DNA from: JAJTGZ01 sp964403525
GTDB taxonomy: Bacteria > Planctomycetota > Phycisphaerae > Phycisphaerales > UBA1924
DNA length: 64,000 nt
Direction of reading: 5' to 3'
Assembly (NCBI GenBank): GCA_964403525.1
Contig: CAYOGE010000006.1
Span: 55,270-119,269 of the forward strand
Part shown: piece by piece, positions 51,393-60,117 of the stretch
Layout: every line of letters begins with the position of its first letter
How positions within the stretch are numbered: the stretch's first letter is position 1
Notes under the pieces: generated by a model
Database searches by the model: none
Told to the model about the DNA's origin: nothing
The model's input: the letters and a program-made list of their open reading frames with translations, nothing else
Program-made: the position numbers and the translations under genes

Positions 51393-52457
51393 ATGGCCCA
51401 CAGCGACAAACACCACTACGAACGAAGCGACGAGCGCGACCCCTCGCGCATCTTGATTGTCGCCCACGACGCCCGGCGTCGCAGCTGGATCGACAGGGCC
51501 ATCAAGCAGAACGACCTCACCTGCGAGGCAGCCGACTCGAGCGCTGAAGCGCTCATGCTCGTGCTGAAGTACGACGGCGGCACCGGCGAAGGGTGCGACA
51601 AGGCCTTCGACGCGGTCGTGATCGACACGCCCGTCTGCACGCCCGCCGCGATGAAGCTGATGCGCGAGCTGGGGCAGCGCCACATCGCCACGCTGCTGGT
51701 GTGCCCGCAGGTCACCTTCGAGCAGGCCGTCGAGGTCATGCGGACCGGGGCGGCGGACATCATCCCGGCCGACGTCAAGCCACGCGAGCTCTGCAAGCGG
51801 CTCCGTGCCGCCCTCAAGATCGACGCGCACGACACCGAATCAACCGCCACGCGTGCCAAAACCGACGCGGGGACAAAGGGTCAACCCATGAGCACCGACG
51901 CCAAGGCCGCCGGCGAGTTTGCCCGCCTGATCCAGGGCGAGCTCGACGTTGAGACGCTCCTCCGCCACGCGCTCGAGTTCGTGCTCGCACGCGTCGGTCC
52001 GACCAACGCCGCCGTCTTCCTCCCCGGCAGCACCGGCGAGTACGCGCTGGGCGCCTACGTCAACCTCTCCTGCCCGAAAGAGACCGCCGAGGTGATGCTC
52101 GACCACCTGGCCAACACCGCCGCACCGAAGCTCGAGCACGCCGTCGGGGTGGTTGACCTCTCCGTTCCGTCGATGCTCGAGAAGGCGCTGGGCGAAGGGG
52201 CCGAGTGGCTCCAGGGCCAGCGCGTGCTCGCGTTCGCCTGCCGCCAGGAGAATGAGTGCCTCGCCGTCTTCGTGCTCTTCCGCGAAGAGGCCCGCCCGTT
52301 CGCGTCCGACAGCGCTCAGGCCCTGTCGATGGTCCGCGACGAGTTCGGCAGGCAGCTCGCGCGTGTCATCCGTATCCACCACCGCCACCTCCCCCGCGAC
52401 AAGTGGGGGGCGCCCGGGGATGGATGGGACAGCGCCGAGGACGATCTGGCAGCCTGA
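51393..52457 (+). CDS. Receiver-like protein with C-terminal GAF-like domain
   Basis: 354 residues from the ATG at 51393. The N-terminal domain (about 20-135) has a receiver fold: ILIVAHDARRRSW, the candidate phosphoacceptor Asp in FDAVVIDTPVC, and a KPRELCKRLR end containing the conserved-type Lys. The acidic pair is changed to AHD, so phosphorylation may be weak. The C-terminal 190 residues (FARLIQGELDVETLLRHALE, TNAAVFLPGSTGEYALGAYV) look GAF-like. It follows the HDOD kinase by 82 nt and is probably the third part of the same pathway. Confidence 0.75.
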   Translation: MAHSDKHHYERSDERDPSRILIVAHDARRRSWIDRAIKQNDLTCEAADSSAEALMLVLKYDGGTGEGCDKAFDAVVIDTPVCTPAAMKLMRELGQRHIATLLVCPQVTFEQAVEVMRTGAADIIPADVKPRELCKRLRAALKIDAHDTESTATRAKTDAGTKGQPMSTDAKAAGEFARLIQGELDVETLLRHALEFVLARVGPTNAAVFLPGSTGEYALGAYVNLSCPKETAEVMLDHLANTAAPKLEHAVGVVDLSVPSMLEKALGEGAEWLQGQRVLAFACRQENECLAVFVLFREEARPFASDSAQALSMVRDEFGRQLARVIRIHHRHLPRDKWGAPGDGWDSAEDDLAA

Positions 52458-52504
52458 GCGCGGTGCCGGCCCGGTGCCTCACCGGCCGGTCACTCCACCG
52501 AACC

Positions 52505-54718
52505 TCACTTCACCGGCTTGTACTTCACGCCGAGCTGATCAAACAGCCAGGCGTACACGTCGGTGTATTCCTCCACGCGCTGGCTGAGGCTGCTGCCGAT
52601 GCCGTGCCCGCTGTTGGCGCTTGTGCGCAGCAGCGTCTGCGAAGACGGCGAGGCCGCCTGCAGCCGGGCGCTCATCTTGCGGCTCTGCATCGGGTCCACG
52701 CGCGGGTCGTTGGCGCCCGTGGTGAAGAGCACGTTGGGGTACTTCGTGCCGTCCTTGATGTTGTGCAGCGGGGAGTAGGCGTAGAGGGCCTTGAACTGCG
52801 CCTCGTCCTTCACCGTGCCAAACTCGGTGACGTTGAACGCTCCGTTGGCCGAGTCTTCAACGTGCAGCATGTCGTAGATGCCCACCGCGCTCATCACCGC
52901 CTTGGCCAGGTCGGGGTGCTGCGCCATCGTGGCCCCCATCAGCAGGCCGCCGTTGCTGCCGCCCATCAGGGCGAGTTTGTCGCGCCGCGTCCAGCGGTTG
53001 TCGACCATGTACTTGGCCGCCGCGTAGTAGTCGTCGAAGACGTTCTGCTTGTTGAGCAGGTTGCCCGCGCGGTGCCACTCCTCGCCGTACTCACCGCCGC
53101 CGCGGATGTTCGCCACCACGAACACGCCCCCCTGCTCGACCCACAGCATGCGCCGCGGCGAGAATCCGGGCGTCTCGTTAACGCCGTAGCCGCCGTAGCC
53201 CCAGACGATGGTGGGGTTGTTGCTGTCGCGGTTGATCCCCTTCTTGTAGATGATGCTCAGCGGAACCTGCGTGCCGTCCTTGCTCGTTGCCATCACCCGT
53301 GCGACCTTGAAATCGCTGGTGTCAATGGGGCTGGTCTGCGCGAGGCCGGCGGGTGTTGCCATCTTGCTGCCGCTGGGGAGCTTCCACCACGCCGGCGGCG
53401 TGAGGAACGTTTCGACCTCAAGCAGCACGCCATCGGCCGTCGGAGCGACCTGGCCGATGTTCGAGACCGGCGGGAGCGAAACCGCCTCGGCCTTCTTGCC
53501 GTCAGCGCTGAACACCCACAGCTCGCTCGGCCCGCCCGCCTGGTACTGCACGTAGAGGTTGCCGTGCGCCACGGTGAGCCCCTGTCCCTCGAAGAAGCTG
53601 GTCTGGATGCTGTTGCGCGGGTGCTGGGGAACGATCTCGGCCGGCTGGAACGACGAGAGGTCCTTGACCGATTGACGGACGACCTTGCCCCTGGGTGCGT
53701 CTTTGCGGCTGACCATGTAGATGAAGCCGTTGTCGCCGAAGGTCGCCTGCACGATGCCGTCTTCCCACTTTGTGAGCTGCTTCCACTCGCCGCTCTTCTC
53801 GTTCTTGAGCCAGTGCATGAAGATGCCGCCGTCTCCGTCCTGCACGCTCGCGAGGGTGTACCCGCCCCCCTCGATCTCTTCGAGCACGATCTCGGCGATC
53901 TTGGGGAACTCCTTGCCGACCTCGTAGGTGTCCTTCTCGCTCGGCGTGCCAAGCACGTGCGAGTAGACCTGCACGTAGAAGTCAAGGTCGTCGGCCGCGC
54001 GCTCGCCCTCGTGGGGGTAGCGGGTGTAGTAGAAGCCGCGGTTGTCCGCCCTCCACGCGAGCGAGCCGCCGGCGGTGCCGCCCTGCGCCCGCGGGATCGT
54101 GTCGCCGAGTTTCTCGCCGCTCGACTTGAACACGTGCACGGTGCCGCTCTCGCTGCCGCCCTCGCTCATGCTGACGGCGACCATCGAGCCGTCGTGCGAG
54201 GGGACGAACCAGTCGATGGTCGTCAGGCCCTTGGCGTCGATGACGTTTGGATCAACGATGACCGTCGCCCTGTCTGACTCGCGCACCGAGGGCATCACAA
54301 CCAGCATCGGCTGCTGCTTCGCCGGATCGTGCTTGAGGGCGAAGAGCTTGTCACCGCCGACCGCGTGGAAGTGGTCGTATCCAACCGAGGCGCCGGCCAG
54401 CAGCGTGGTCAGGCGCGAGCGGATTGCATCGACCGAGGGCAGGTTGTCCAGCACGTCCCGCGCGTAGGCGTTCTGCGCCTCGCTCCAGGCCTTGACAGCC
54501 GGGTCGTTCCAGTCCTCCAGCCAGCGGTAGTTCTCGGTGACCTTGACACCGTGGAACGTCTCGGTCGTGGGCTTCTTGGCCGCGGCCGGGTAGGGGGCGG
54601 CGGCTTTCGTCGCGGCGGCCTTCCCCTCGTCTTTCGCCGCGGGCGAAGTCGAGTGGCAGGCGACCAGCGAGAGAGACGCAAACAACAGGACAGAAGACGT
54701 GAGGGTGTTCAGGCGCAT
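52505..54718 (-). CDS. Prolyl oligopeptidase family serine peptidase (S9A), lipoprotein
   Basis: 737 residues from the ATG at 54718. A lipoprotein signal ends LSLVAC. Residues to about 450 form the beta-propeller (GGTAGGSLAWRADNRGFYYT, GYTLASVQDGDGG), and the C-terminal hydrolase domain has the catalytic Ser in GGSNGG (about 587), Asp in TTGANDPRVD (about 671) and His in ANSGHGIG (about 702). The N-terminal NYRWLEDWNDP is typical of S9A. It cleaves short peptides after Pro, here at the outer membrane or periplasm. It converges with the GAF-like gene and lies downstream of the HU gene. Confidence 0.93.
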   Translation of the reverse strand: MRLNTLTSSVLLFASLSLVACHSTSPAAKDEGKAAATKAAAPYPAAAKKPTTETFHGVKVTENYRWLEDWNDPAVKAWSEAQNAYARDVLDNLPSVDAIRSRLTTLLAGASVGYDHFHAVGGDKLFALKHDPAKQQPMLVVMPSVRESDRATVIVDPNVIDAKGLTTIDWFVPSHDGSMVAVSMSEGGSESGTVHVFKSSGEKLGDTIPRAQGGTAGGSLAWRADNRGFYYTRYPHEGERAADDLDFYVQVYSHVLGTPSEKDTYEVGKEFPKIAEIVLEEIEGGGYTLASVQDGDGGIFMHWLKNEKSGEWKQLTKWEDGIVQATFGDNGFIYMVSRKDAPRGKVVRQSVKDLSSFQPAEIVPQHPRNSIQTSFFEGQGLTVAHGNLYVQYQAGGPSELWVFSADGKKAEAVSLPPVSNIGQVAPTADGVLLEVETFLTPPAWWKLPSGSKMATPAGLAQTSPIDTSDFKVARVMATSKDGTQVPLSIIYKKGINRDSNNPTIVWGYGGYGVNETPGFSPRRMLWVEQGGVFVVANIRGGGEYGEEWHRAGNLLNKQNVFDDYYAAAKYMVDNRWTRRDKLALMGGSNGGLLMGATMAQHPDLAKAVMSAVGIYDMLHVEDSANGAFNVTEFGTVKDEAQFKALYAYSPLHNIKDGTKYPNVLFTTGANDPRVDPMQSRKMSARLQAASPSSQTLLRTSANSGHGIGSSLSQRVEEYTDVYAWLFDQLGVKYKPVK

Positions 54719-54775
54719 GAGGTAGTGTACCGATGCGCTCGATGGCAATCACTGTCGCGGTTTGTGGGCCGCGCG

Positions 54776-55147
54776 CTACGCTGACCGTCGTGTGTGCGTC
54801 GCCTTGTCGCTGCCCGCGGTGCCGTTGGGCGTCTCGCCGCTCCCGGGCCCTGGCAGCGGGCCACCTTCGATGGGCAGGTCCTTCATCAACCTGCCCGGCT
54901 TGAACTTCACAGTGCGGCGTGGCGGCACGCTGACGCGCTGAAGCGTCTTGGGATTCTGGGCTGTGCGGGCGGCACGCTGGCGCACCTCGAACACGCCGAA
55001 GTCGCGGAACTCAATCCGTTCACCGTTGGCGAGGCGCTCGGTCACGTGTTCCAGAAAGACCTGCAGCGTGTGGCGCACGTGCTCGCGGTCATAGCCGGTC
55101 GCGTGGGCGACAGAGTCGACAAAGTCCTTCTTGGTCAGCGTGGACAT
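54776..55147 (-). CDS. HU/IHF-family DNA-binding protein
   Basis: 123 residues. The HU core (about 1-92) reads TKKDFVDSVAHATG and LANGERIEFRDFGVFEVRQR, with an arm containing the conserved-type NPKT and PPRRTVKFKPG. A Pro/Gly-rich tail of 30 residues follows. It bends or wraps DNA as a nucleoid protein. The start has a very strong AGGAGGACGCG site, and a near-consensus promoter lies 150 nt upstream. Confidence 0.93.
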   Translation of the reverse strand: MSTLTKKDFVDSVAHATGYDREHVRHTLQVFLEHVTERLANGERIEFRDFGVFEVRQRAARTAQNPKTLQRVSVPPRRTVKFKPGRLMKDLPIEGGPLPGPGSGETPNGTAGSDKATHTRRSA

Positions 55148-55295
55148 CGCGTCCTCCTGACAGACATACCGGCAACCCCGCCGGGTCGCCGCTTGGCCGA
55201 ACACCTGATTTGCAAAGCCCTTACCGGAGAACCCGGGAGGGGATTTCACGCACGGTCACACCAGCGGGGTTCAAGAAGAGAACCCTGTCTACGGC

Positions 55296-55324
55296 AGTAT
55301 GCCCGAGACTTAAGCGCTTGTCAA
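55296..55324 (-). promoter_or_regulatory. Sigma70-type promoter for the HU gene
   Basis: TTGACA (55319-55324) and CATACT (55296-55301) on the minus strand are separated by exactly 17 nt. The predicted mRNA start lies near 55289, giving a leader of about 140 nt. Confidence 0.8.
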
Positions 55325-55338
55325 TAGAGAACTTATCA

Positions 55339-55428
55339 CCCTAGGGGGTGAACGAGGCCCAATCGCACCAGTTGAACGGGGCTTGGTTCCCGGGATTGCA
55401 CAAATCGGCGGTCGACGACCCCTAGGGG
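55339..55428. promoter_or_regulatory. Two CCCTAGGG palindromes upstream of the HU promoter
   Basis: CCCTAGGG at 55339-55346 lies 14 nt before the -35 box, and a perfect CCCCTAGGGG at 55419-55428 is 80 nt further on. The same octamer occurs at 13861-13868 between rpmH and rnc. CTAG is normally rare, so shared regulatory sites are possible. Confidence 0.4.
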
Positions 55429-55463
55429 AGTGGGGTGGCTGGGTCGTGGATGCGCTGCGGGCA

Positions 55464-56399
55464 TCAAAAGCGGATTTCTACGCCCGCGTACAGGCCCGCC
55501 AGTGAGCCGTCGAACTTGTAGTACCCCGCATCCCCCTCGTTGCCCGACTCGCATTTCGCGGTGAGCAGGCGGTAGCCGATCTGCACGCCGAGGTTGTCGG
55601 TAGGACGCCAGGAGAACGTGGGTGAAACCTCAAAGCCCGTGCACGATGGGTCGCCCGGCCAGTAATTGGCGTTGACGTTGACATCGGCGGCGCAGCCGCA
55701 GGGGAGTTGCACATCGAGCCGGAAGCCCAGGAGCGCTGCGCCGAACGTCTCGCTGGCGGTGGTGCTGCCGCCTCCGCTGGAAACCGTGACATCCTGCGTG
55801 TGGATGCGCAGGCCGGCGACGCCGTAGATGTCAACGTGCACGTCCCCCTCGGTGCCAAAGTCACTCCCGACGATCCACTTGCCGACCATCGCGTGGAACG
55901 TTGACCACTCGAAACTGGTCGAGACGGCCGCGCCGCCGGCGACTGCGACCGAGCCGATCGTGAACCCGCCCGCGGGCGCTGCGCCGGTTGAGTCGCCGGA
56001 GAACGAGGCCCCGCCGACGCAGAAGAACCACCCGCTCTTCCAGAAGTCGTCGGTGCCCCAGCGGTTCTCCTCGTTCTGCGGGATGCGGATGGTGACCTGC
56101 CCCGCGGGGGAGGCCTTGGGGTCTTCAGCGTCGAGCGCTGAGAGCGCAACCGGCGGTGTGCCCGAGGCGCTGCCGGGCATGGTGAGGTCACCCTCGGGGG
56201 CGACGTACCACACCTGAGGCTCAAGGCGCACCGACCAGGCGCTTGGAGGGATGAGCTTCGGCGCCGGCGTTTGCGCCGGCGCGGGTGTTGCCGCCGGGCC
56301 CGCTGTTGCGGCGGTCTGTCCGAGCACAGCGCTTGGGGCGCACGCGAGTGCCGCGAGGAGGGCGTTGGCTGTCGCAACATTGCAACGGAAGGAGGGCAT
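55464..56399 (-). CDS. Outer-membrane beta-barrel-like protein
   Basis: 311 residues. A signal peptide (ANALLAALACAPSAVLG) and a Pro/Ala/Thr-rich linker precede alternating beta strands (WSVRLEPQVWYVAPEGDL, GDVHVDIYGVAGLRIHTQ, NLGVQIGYRLLTAKCE), ending with an aromatic C-terminus (LYAGVEIRF), typical of outer-membrane barrels recognised by BamA. Several Cys (LPCGCAADV, DPSCTG) are unusual for such proteins. Cargo or ligand unknown. The ATG at 56399 has no clear ribosome site; arfB begins 33 nt away on the other strand. Confidence 0.8.
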   Translation of the reverse strand: MPSFRCNVATANALLAALACAPSAVLGQTAATAGPAATPAPAQTPAPKLIPPSAWSVRLEPQVWYVAPEGDLTMPGSASGTPPVALSALDAEDPKASPAGQVTIRIPQNEENRWGTDDFWKSGWFFCVGGASFSGDSTGAAPAGGFTIGSVAVAGGAAVSTSFEWSTFHAMVGKWIVGSDFGTEGDVHVDIYGVAGLRIHTQDVTVSSGGGSTTASETFGAALLGFRLDVQLPCGCAADVNVNANYWPGDPSCTGFEVSPTFSWRPTDNLGVQIGYRLLTAKCESGNEGDAGYYKFDGSLAGLYAGVEIRF

Positions 56400-56432
56400 G
56401 GGCCGAGCGTACCCTCGCCGTGGAGCAGTTTC

Positions 56433-56921
56433 ATGGCCGCACCGAGTACTCCGCACCACATCCCGGGCAACTTCGCAGGCGGGTCGGGCGAGAGCGGTAG
56501 CGCGGGCGTCGAACTCGCCCCGGGCGTGCGTGTCCCCGTCGCGGCGGTGGAGTTCATTTATTCGCGCAGCGGGGGGCCCGGTGGACAGAATGTCAACAAG
56601 GTGAGCACGCGCTGCCAGTTGCGGGTCGCGGTGGGGGTGATCCCGCTCCACGCCGAGGCGGCGCAGCGCCTGCGAGAGGCGGCCGCCCGCTACCTCACCG
56701 GCGGTGACGAGCTGCTGATCGACAGCGAGTCGGAGCGGAGCCAGAGCGGCAACCGGGCCGCCTGCCTGGCGAAGCTGCGCGAGCTGATCGTGCGGGCCAA
56801 GGTCCGCCCCAAGACCCGGCGGGCCACCCGCCCGACGCGCGGCAGCGTCGAGCGCCGCATCGGCGAAAAGAAACGCACGGGCGCGCGGAAGAAGAACCGC
56901 GGGGGAGCCGGGGATGACTGA
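56433..56921 (+). CDS. arfB: Peptidyl-tRNA hydrolase ArfB
   Basis: 162 residues. The GGQ loop (SGGPGGQNVNKVSTRCQLR, GGQ at about 50-52) hydrolyses peptidyl-tRNA on stalled ribosomes. The protein lacks the codon-recognition domains of RF1/RF2. The C-terminal tail is highly basic (TRRATRPTRGSVERR, KKRTGARKKNRGG), as needed to enter the empty mRNA channel. GGAG eight bases upstream supports the ATG at 56433. It is divergent from the beta-barrel gene. Confidence 0.92.
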   Translation: MAAPSTPHHIPGNFAGGSGESGSAGVELAPGVRVPVAAVEFIYSRSGGPGGQNVNKVSTRCQLRVAVGVIPLHAEAAQRLREAAARYLTGGDELLIDSESERSQSGNRAACLAKLRELIVRAKVRPKTRRATRPTRGSVERRIGEKKRTGARKKNRGGAGDD

Positions 56922-56988
56922 CGCGATGATGAAGAGGGCGTCGGATCGACACGGGTAACACGGATCCGGAAAGGACGCGGGCCAGTTC

Positions 56989-57573
56989 ATGAGCATCACT
57001 TCTGTGGCTGTGTACTGCGCATCATCGGAGGGGTCATCGCCGCGCTGGCGTGAGGCCCTCACGGATCTTGGCCGCACGATCGCCCGCAACGGCATGACGC
57101 TTGTTTACGGCGGCGGCAGCGTGGGGATGATGGGGGCCGTGGCCGACGCAGCGCTCGCCGAGGGGGGCAGGGTGATCGGCGTGATCCCTCGGGCGATGGT
57201 CGAGGCCGAGCGTGCCCACCGCGGCGTGAGCGACATGCGGATCGTCGAGACCATGCACCAGCGCAAGGCCCTGATGGTGGAGCTGAGCGGCGCGTTCATC
57301 GCCGCGCCGGGGGGGTTCGGCACGCTCGACGAGCTCTTTGAGACCATCACCTGGGCGCAGCTTGGCATCCACGGCAAGCCGATCGGGCTGCTGAACACGG
57401 ACGGCTTCTACGACGGCCTGCTCGCGTTCCTCGACTCGACCGTTGCGGCGGGCTTCATCCAGCCGCGGTTTCGCGCGCTGGTCCGGTCAGCGCCCGATCC
57501 CGCGCGCCTGCTCGAAGAGCTCCGGCGCGCGCAACCGGTGACGGGCGCCGGCTGGGCCCGCGCACCCGGCTGA
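56989..57573 (+). CDS. LOG-family protein (TIGR00730 / cytokinin-riboside phosphoribohydrolase type)
   Basis: 194 residues. The family motif PGGFGTLDELFE (about 104-115) and the nucleotide-binding VYGGGSVGMMG are present, with MHQRKALM between them. LOG proteins cleave N6-modified AMP to the free base; many bacterial members act on AMP or similar nucleotides. It follows arfB by 67 nt and may share its transcript. The stop is 12 nt from the GDSL gene stop (convergent). Confidence 0.92.
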   Translation: MSITSVAVYCASSEGSSPRWREALTDLGRTIARNGMTLVYGGGSVGMMGAVADAALAEGGRVIGVIPRAMVEAERAHRGVSDMRIVETMHQRKALMVELSGAFIAAPGGFGTLDELFETITWAQLGIHGKPIGLLNTDGFYDGLLAFLDSTVAAGFIQPRFRALVRSAPDPARLLEELRRAQPVTGAGWARAPG

Positions 57574-57584
57574 TGCTCAGGCGC

Positions 57585-58808
57585 CTACGCGCACCCCTGA
57601 AAGAACGCATCGATGAAGACGACGAAGTCGTTGTTGTCGAACAGCCCGTCAGCGCCGGCAACGCCACCCTGGCCGCCGAAGTCGGCGGCGGGGTTGTGCC
57701 CGAAGAAGGCGTCGATGAACGCGACGAAGTCGTTGTTGTCGTAGAGCCCATCGGGCCCCGCGTTGCCGCCCTGGGAGCCGATGTCGGCCGGGCAGCGGAA
57801 GTTTCGGATGAACCTGGTGTATCCGCCCGGCCCGACCACCGCGTCGAGCGTGTCGCTGCCGCCGGGGGGGTAGGCGATGCCGGCGTGGGCGAGGATCTCC
57901 GCATCGCTGAAGGGGACCAGCCCCGCGCGGGTCTGGATGTTCACCGCCGTCATCATCAGGTTCGCGAAGGCGCCCTGCACCGTGGTGTGCGGGTGACCGC
58001 CATCATCGACGAACCCGGCGAGGGGGTTGGTGTGCCCGCTGGTGTCGCGGTTGAAGAGCTGGATGTTGACGCTGCCGATGGGCAGGAACTGCGTCGGGCT
58101 GGCCGCGGTGCCCAGCAGCGTGGTGCCCAGGCCGTTGAGGTCGACCAGCGCAGCGCGGTGCTGGCGGGCGATGCCCGCGATCCCGGCGTTGACCTGCGCG
58201 ATCGCGTTGCTCACGCGGGTGCGGCGGCTGGCGGTGCCGTAGAGCTGGCGTGTCACCGGGGCGACACCGAAGTCAACATAGTTGCAGACGATCAGCTTGA
58301 GCCCGGCGTTGTCCAGGGCCGTCACGGCGGTGTTGACGTTCGCGATGCGGGCGCTGACGTAGCTGTTGATCTGCGGGGTGCTCCAGAATCCCCAGTAGAT
58401 GTTGAAGTAGGCGCTGCTGGTTGGGGCGAAGTCGTTGGCCCCGATCGCCACCACCGCGCAGTTGACGCCCTCGCTGGCCGCCTGCTGCGCGAGGCCGGTG
58501 TGCTGCCCCTGCGAGAGGGCGGTGGTGCTGTCGGCGTCGTAGCGCGCCCAGTTGAACCTGTACCCCGTGCGGCGCGGCTCACCCCAGGTGCCACCCGGCT
58601 GCGATGCGGCGGCGGCGGTCGGCCCCATGTTCACCCCGCGGAACTGCACCACCTGCATGGTCCAGTTCATCGCGTAGCTGTACGACTCCTCGCTGTACTC
58701 GTCGGTCAGGCTGTCGCCCATCGCGCCCAGCTTCAGCACCTGGCCGTGCGCGGCGGCGGCGAGGGTGAGTGCCAGGAGCGTGGCGGCTGCGCGGGTGGGT
58801 GTGGTCAT
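57585..58808 (-). CDS. Secreted GDSL/SGNH esterase with GC-type dockerin tail
   Basis: 407 residues from the ATG at 58808. After a signal peptide (AAATLLALTLAAAAHG) comes the SGNH hydrolase block I (KLGAMGDSLTDEY), with block III-like VVAIGANDFAP and the DDGGHPHTTVQG His region. The C-terminal 70 residues carry two calcium-loop repeats (DGLYDNNDFVAFIDAFF and DGLFDNNDFVVFIDAFF) ending QGCA, as in the protein at 33440-35197. It is probably a surface-retained esterase or lipase acting on carbohydrates or lipids. A G-rich tract lies just upstream. Confidence 0.9.
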   Translation of the reverse strand: MTTPTRAAATLLALTLAAAAHGQVLKLGAMGDSLTDEYSEESYSYAMNWTMQVVQFRGVNMGPTAAAASQPGGTWGEPRRTGYRFNWARYDADSTTALSQGQHTGLAQQAASEGVNCAVVAIGANDFAPTSSAYFNIYWGFWSTPQINSYVSARIANVNTAVTALDNAGLKLIVCNYVDFGVAPVTRQLYGTASRRTRVSNAIAQVNAGIAGIARQHRAALVDLNGLGTTLLGTAASPTQFLPIGSVNIQLFNRDTSGHTNPLAGFVDDGGHPHTTVQGAFANLMMTAVNIQTRAGLVPFSDAEILAHAGIAYPPGGSDTLDAVVGPGGYTRFIRNFRCPADIGSQGGNAGPDGLYDNNDFVAFIDAFFGHNPAADFGGQGGVAGADGLFDNNDFVVFIDAFFQGCA

Positions 58809-58850
58809 GGTTGAAAGTGGCTCGATCGTTGGGCGAGAGGGTGAGGAGGT

Positions 58851-58875
58851 GGGGGGTGGGGGGGTGGAGGGTGGG
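58851..58875 (+). other. G-quadruplex-capable tract between divergent genes
   Basis: Runs of six, seven, three and three G separated by one to four bases match the G3+N1-7 pattern. The tract is 43 nt upstream of the GDSL gene and 110 nt upstream of the FAD oxidoreductase gene. Confidence 0.5.
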
Positions 58876-58984
58876 CCCTTCTCTACTCTACGTGCAAACG
58901 GGCCCGGTGCCAGCGATCGGCGCTGCGGTTTGCCCGAATCCTCCGCTGCGCTGCCGCGGTGCGGGCTCGATAGCATGCGGCCAT

Positions 58985-60004
58985 ATGGCAGCGGCACAAG
59001 GGACTGAGTACGCGGTGATCGGCTCGGGCGTGGCAGCGCTGACCGCCACGATCGAACTCGCCCTGCGCGGCGCGGAGATCACCGTCTACACCGACACCGC
59101 CGCAGCGCCGCCCGCCTCGCGGGCAGCGCCCGCGGTCTTCACACCCTACCCCGGCGGCGACCTCGCACGCTTCCAGCGCTGGACCGAGTACGCCCACCAG
59201 ACGCTGGCCGAGCTTGCCGACCACGAGCCGCGCAGCGGCGTGGTGATGCGCGAGCTGCGCGAGTACTTCTACAAGCGCCCGCAGCGCCCCCGCTGGCTCG
59301 ACGACCTGCTGGGCACGCGCCCCATCCGGCCGATCCCCGCGCCGTTTGTCGAGGCCACCTCCAGCATCCGCGCGCACATCGACATGCTCACCTACCTGCC
59401 CTGGCTGCGGGCCATGGCCGAGCGCGCCGGCGTCGCGTTCATCGAGCGGCGGATCGCCTCGTTCGACCAGGCCTTCCGCTCCGGGCACCGGGTGATCATC
59501 AACTGCGCGGGCGTCGGCGCAGCGCGCCTCGCCTCCGATGCGCTGGTGAAGCCGATGCACGGCCAGGTGGTGCACACCCGCAACGACATCGGCCTCACCT
59601 ACAGCCTCCACGACGACGCCGCCGGCCCGTCCGGGCAGGTCGCCTACATCTTCGTCATCGACGACCGCCTGGTGCTCGGCGGCACCTTCGACGCCGGCCG
59701 CAGCGACCAGGGGACCGAGCGCACCGCGATCGACGCCATCATCCAGCGCTGCCGCGCCCTGCTGCGCGCCGACGGCCACCCGCGCTGGGAGGAGCTGGGC
59801 GCAGAGGGGAGCGAGCTGCGCACCGTGGCGGGCGTGCGCCCCACGCGCGGGGCAGAGGGAGAGTTCGAGCGCACGCGGGTCGAGCGCGAGCCCTTCGGCC
59901 ACGGCCGCGCGGTGGTCCACTGCTACGGCCACGGGCGCAGCGGCGCCTCCCTCTCGTGGTCAACCGCCGTCGACGCGGTGGAGCTGGCGGTGGGGGGGGA
60001 GTAG
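58985..60004 (+). CDS. FAD-dependent D-amino-acid-oxidase-like oxidoreductase
   Basis: 339 residues from the ATG at 58985. The FAD-binding motif VIGSGVAALTATIELALRGA is at the N-terminus, and the C-terminal GHGRAVVHCYGHGRSGASLS matches the final motif of D-amino-acid oxidases. Between them are VIINCAGVGAARLASD and KPMHGQVVH. These oxidases deaminate D-amino acids with FAD, giving an oxo acid and peroxide. The exact substrate is not known. A bidirectional-looking terminator (60056-60084) follows. Confidence 0.85.
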   Translation: MAAAQGTEYAVIGSGVAALTATIELALRGAEITVYTDTAAAPPASRAAPAVFTPYPGGDLARFQRWTEYAHQTLAELADHEPRSGVVMRELREYFYKRPQRPRWLDDLLGTRPIRPIPAPFVEATSSIRAHIDMLTYLPWLRAMAERAGVAFIERRIASFDQAFRSGHRVIINCAGVGAARLASDALVKPMHGQVVHTRNDIGLTYSLHDDAAGPSGQVAYIFVIDDRLVLGGTFDAGRSDQGTERTAIDAIIQRCRALLRADGHPRWEELGAEGSELRTVAGVRPTRGAEGEFERTRVEREPFGHGRAVVHCYGHGRSGASLSWSTAVDAVELAVGGE

Positions 60005-60055
60005 TCGCGAGTCGCCAGTCGCGAGTCGCGAGAGAAGACAGCGAGCAGGGCCACG

Positions 60056-60084
60056 AAAAAGGCCCCTCCGCATGGAGGGGCCTT
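60056..60084 (-). terminator. Terminator between FAD oxidoreductase and metalloprotease genes
   Basis: A 10-bp stem (AGGCCCCTCC with GGAGGGGCCT, loop GCAT) has five T on its minus-strand side. It lies 33 nt past the metalloprotease stop and could also serve the oxidoreductase gene. Confidence 0.85.
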
Positions 60085-60117
60085 GTGTGTGCGCAGGTTG
60101 CCCGAACGTCGATCGGC

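Larger units (their letters stand above)
55148..55463. other. Intergenic region upstream of the HU gene
   Basis: 316 bp between the HU start and the beta-barrel gene stop. It holds the HU promoter (55296-55324), two CTAG-centred palindromes and a lower-GC 140-nt leader. No other gene seen. Confidence 0.5.

Noticed and set aside
60004..60036. Short AGTCGCGAGTCGC tandem
   Set aside because: Two or three copies only, just after a stop codon; too little to call an element.
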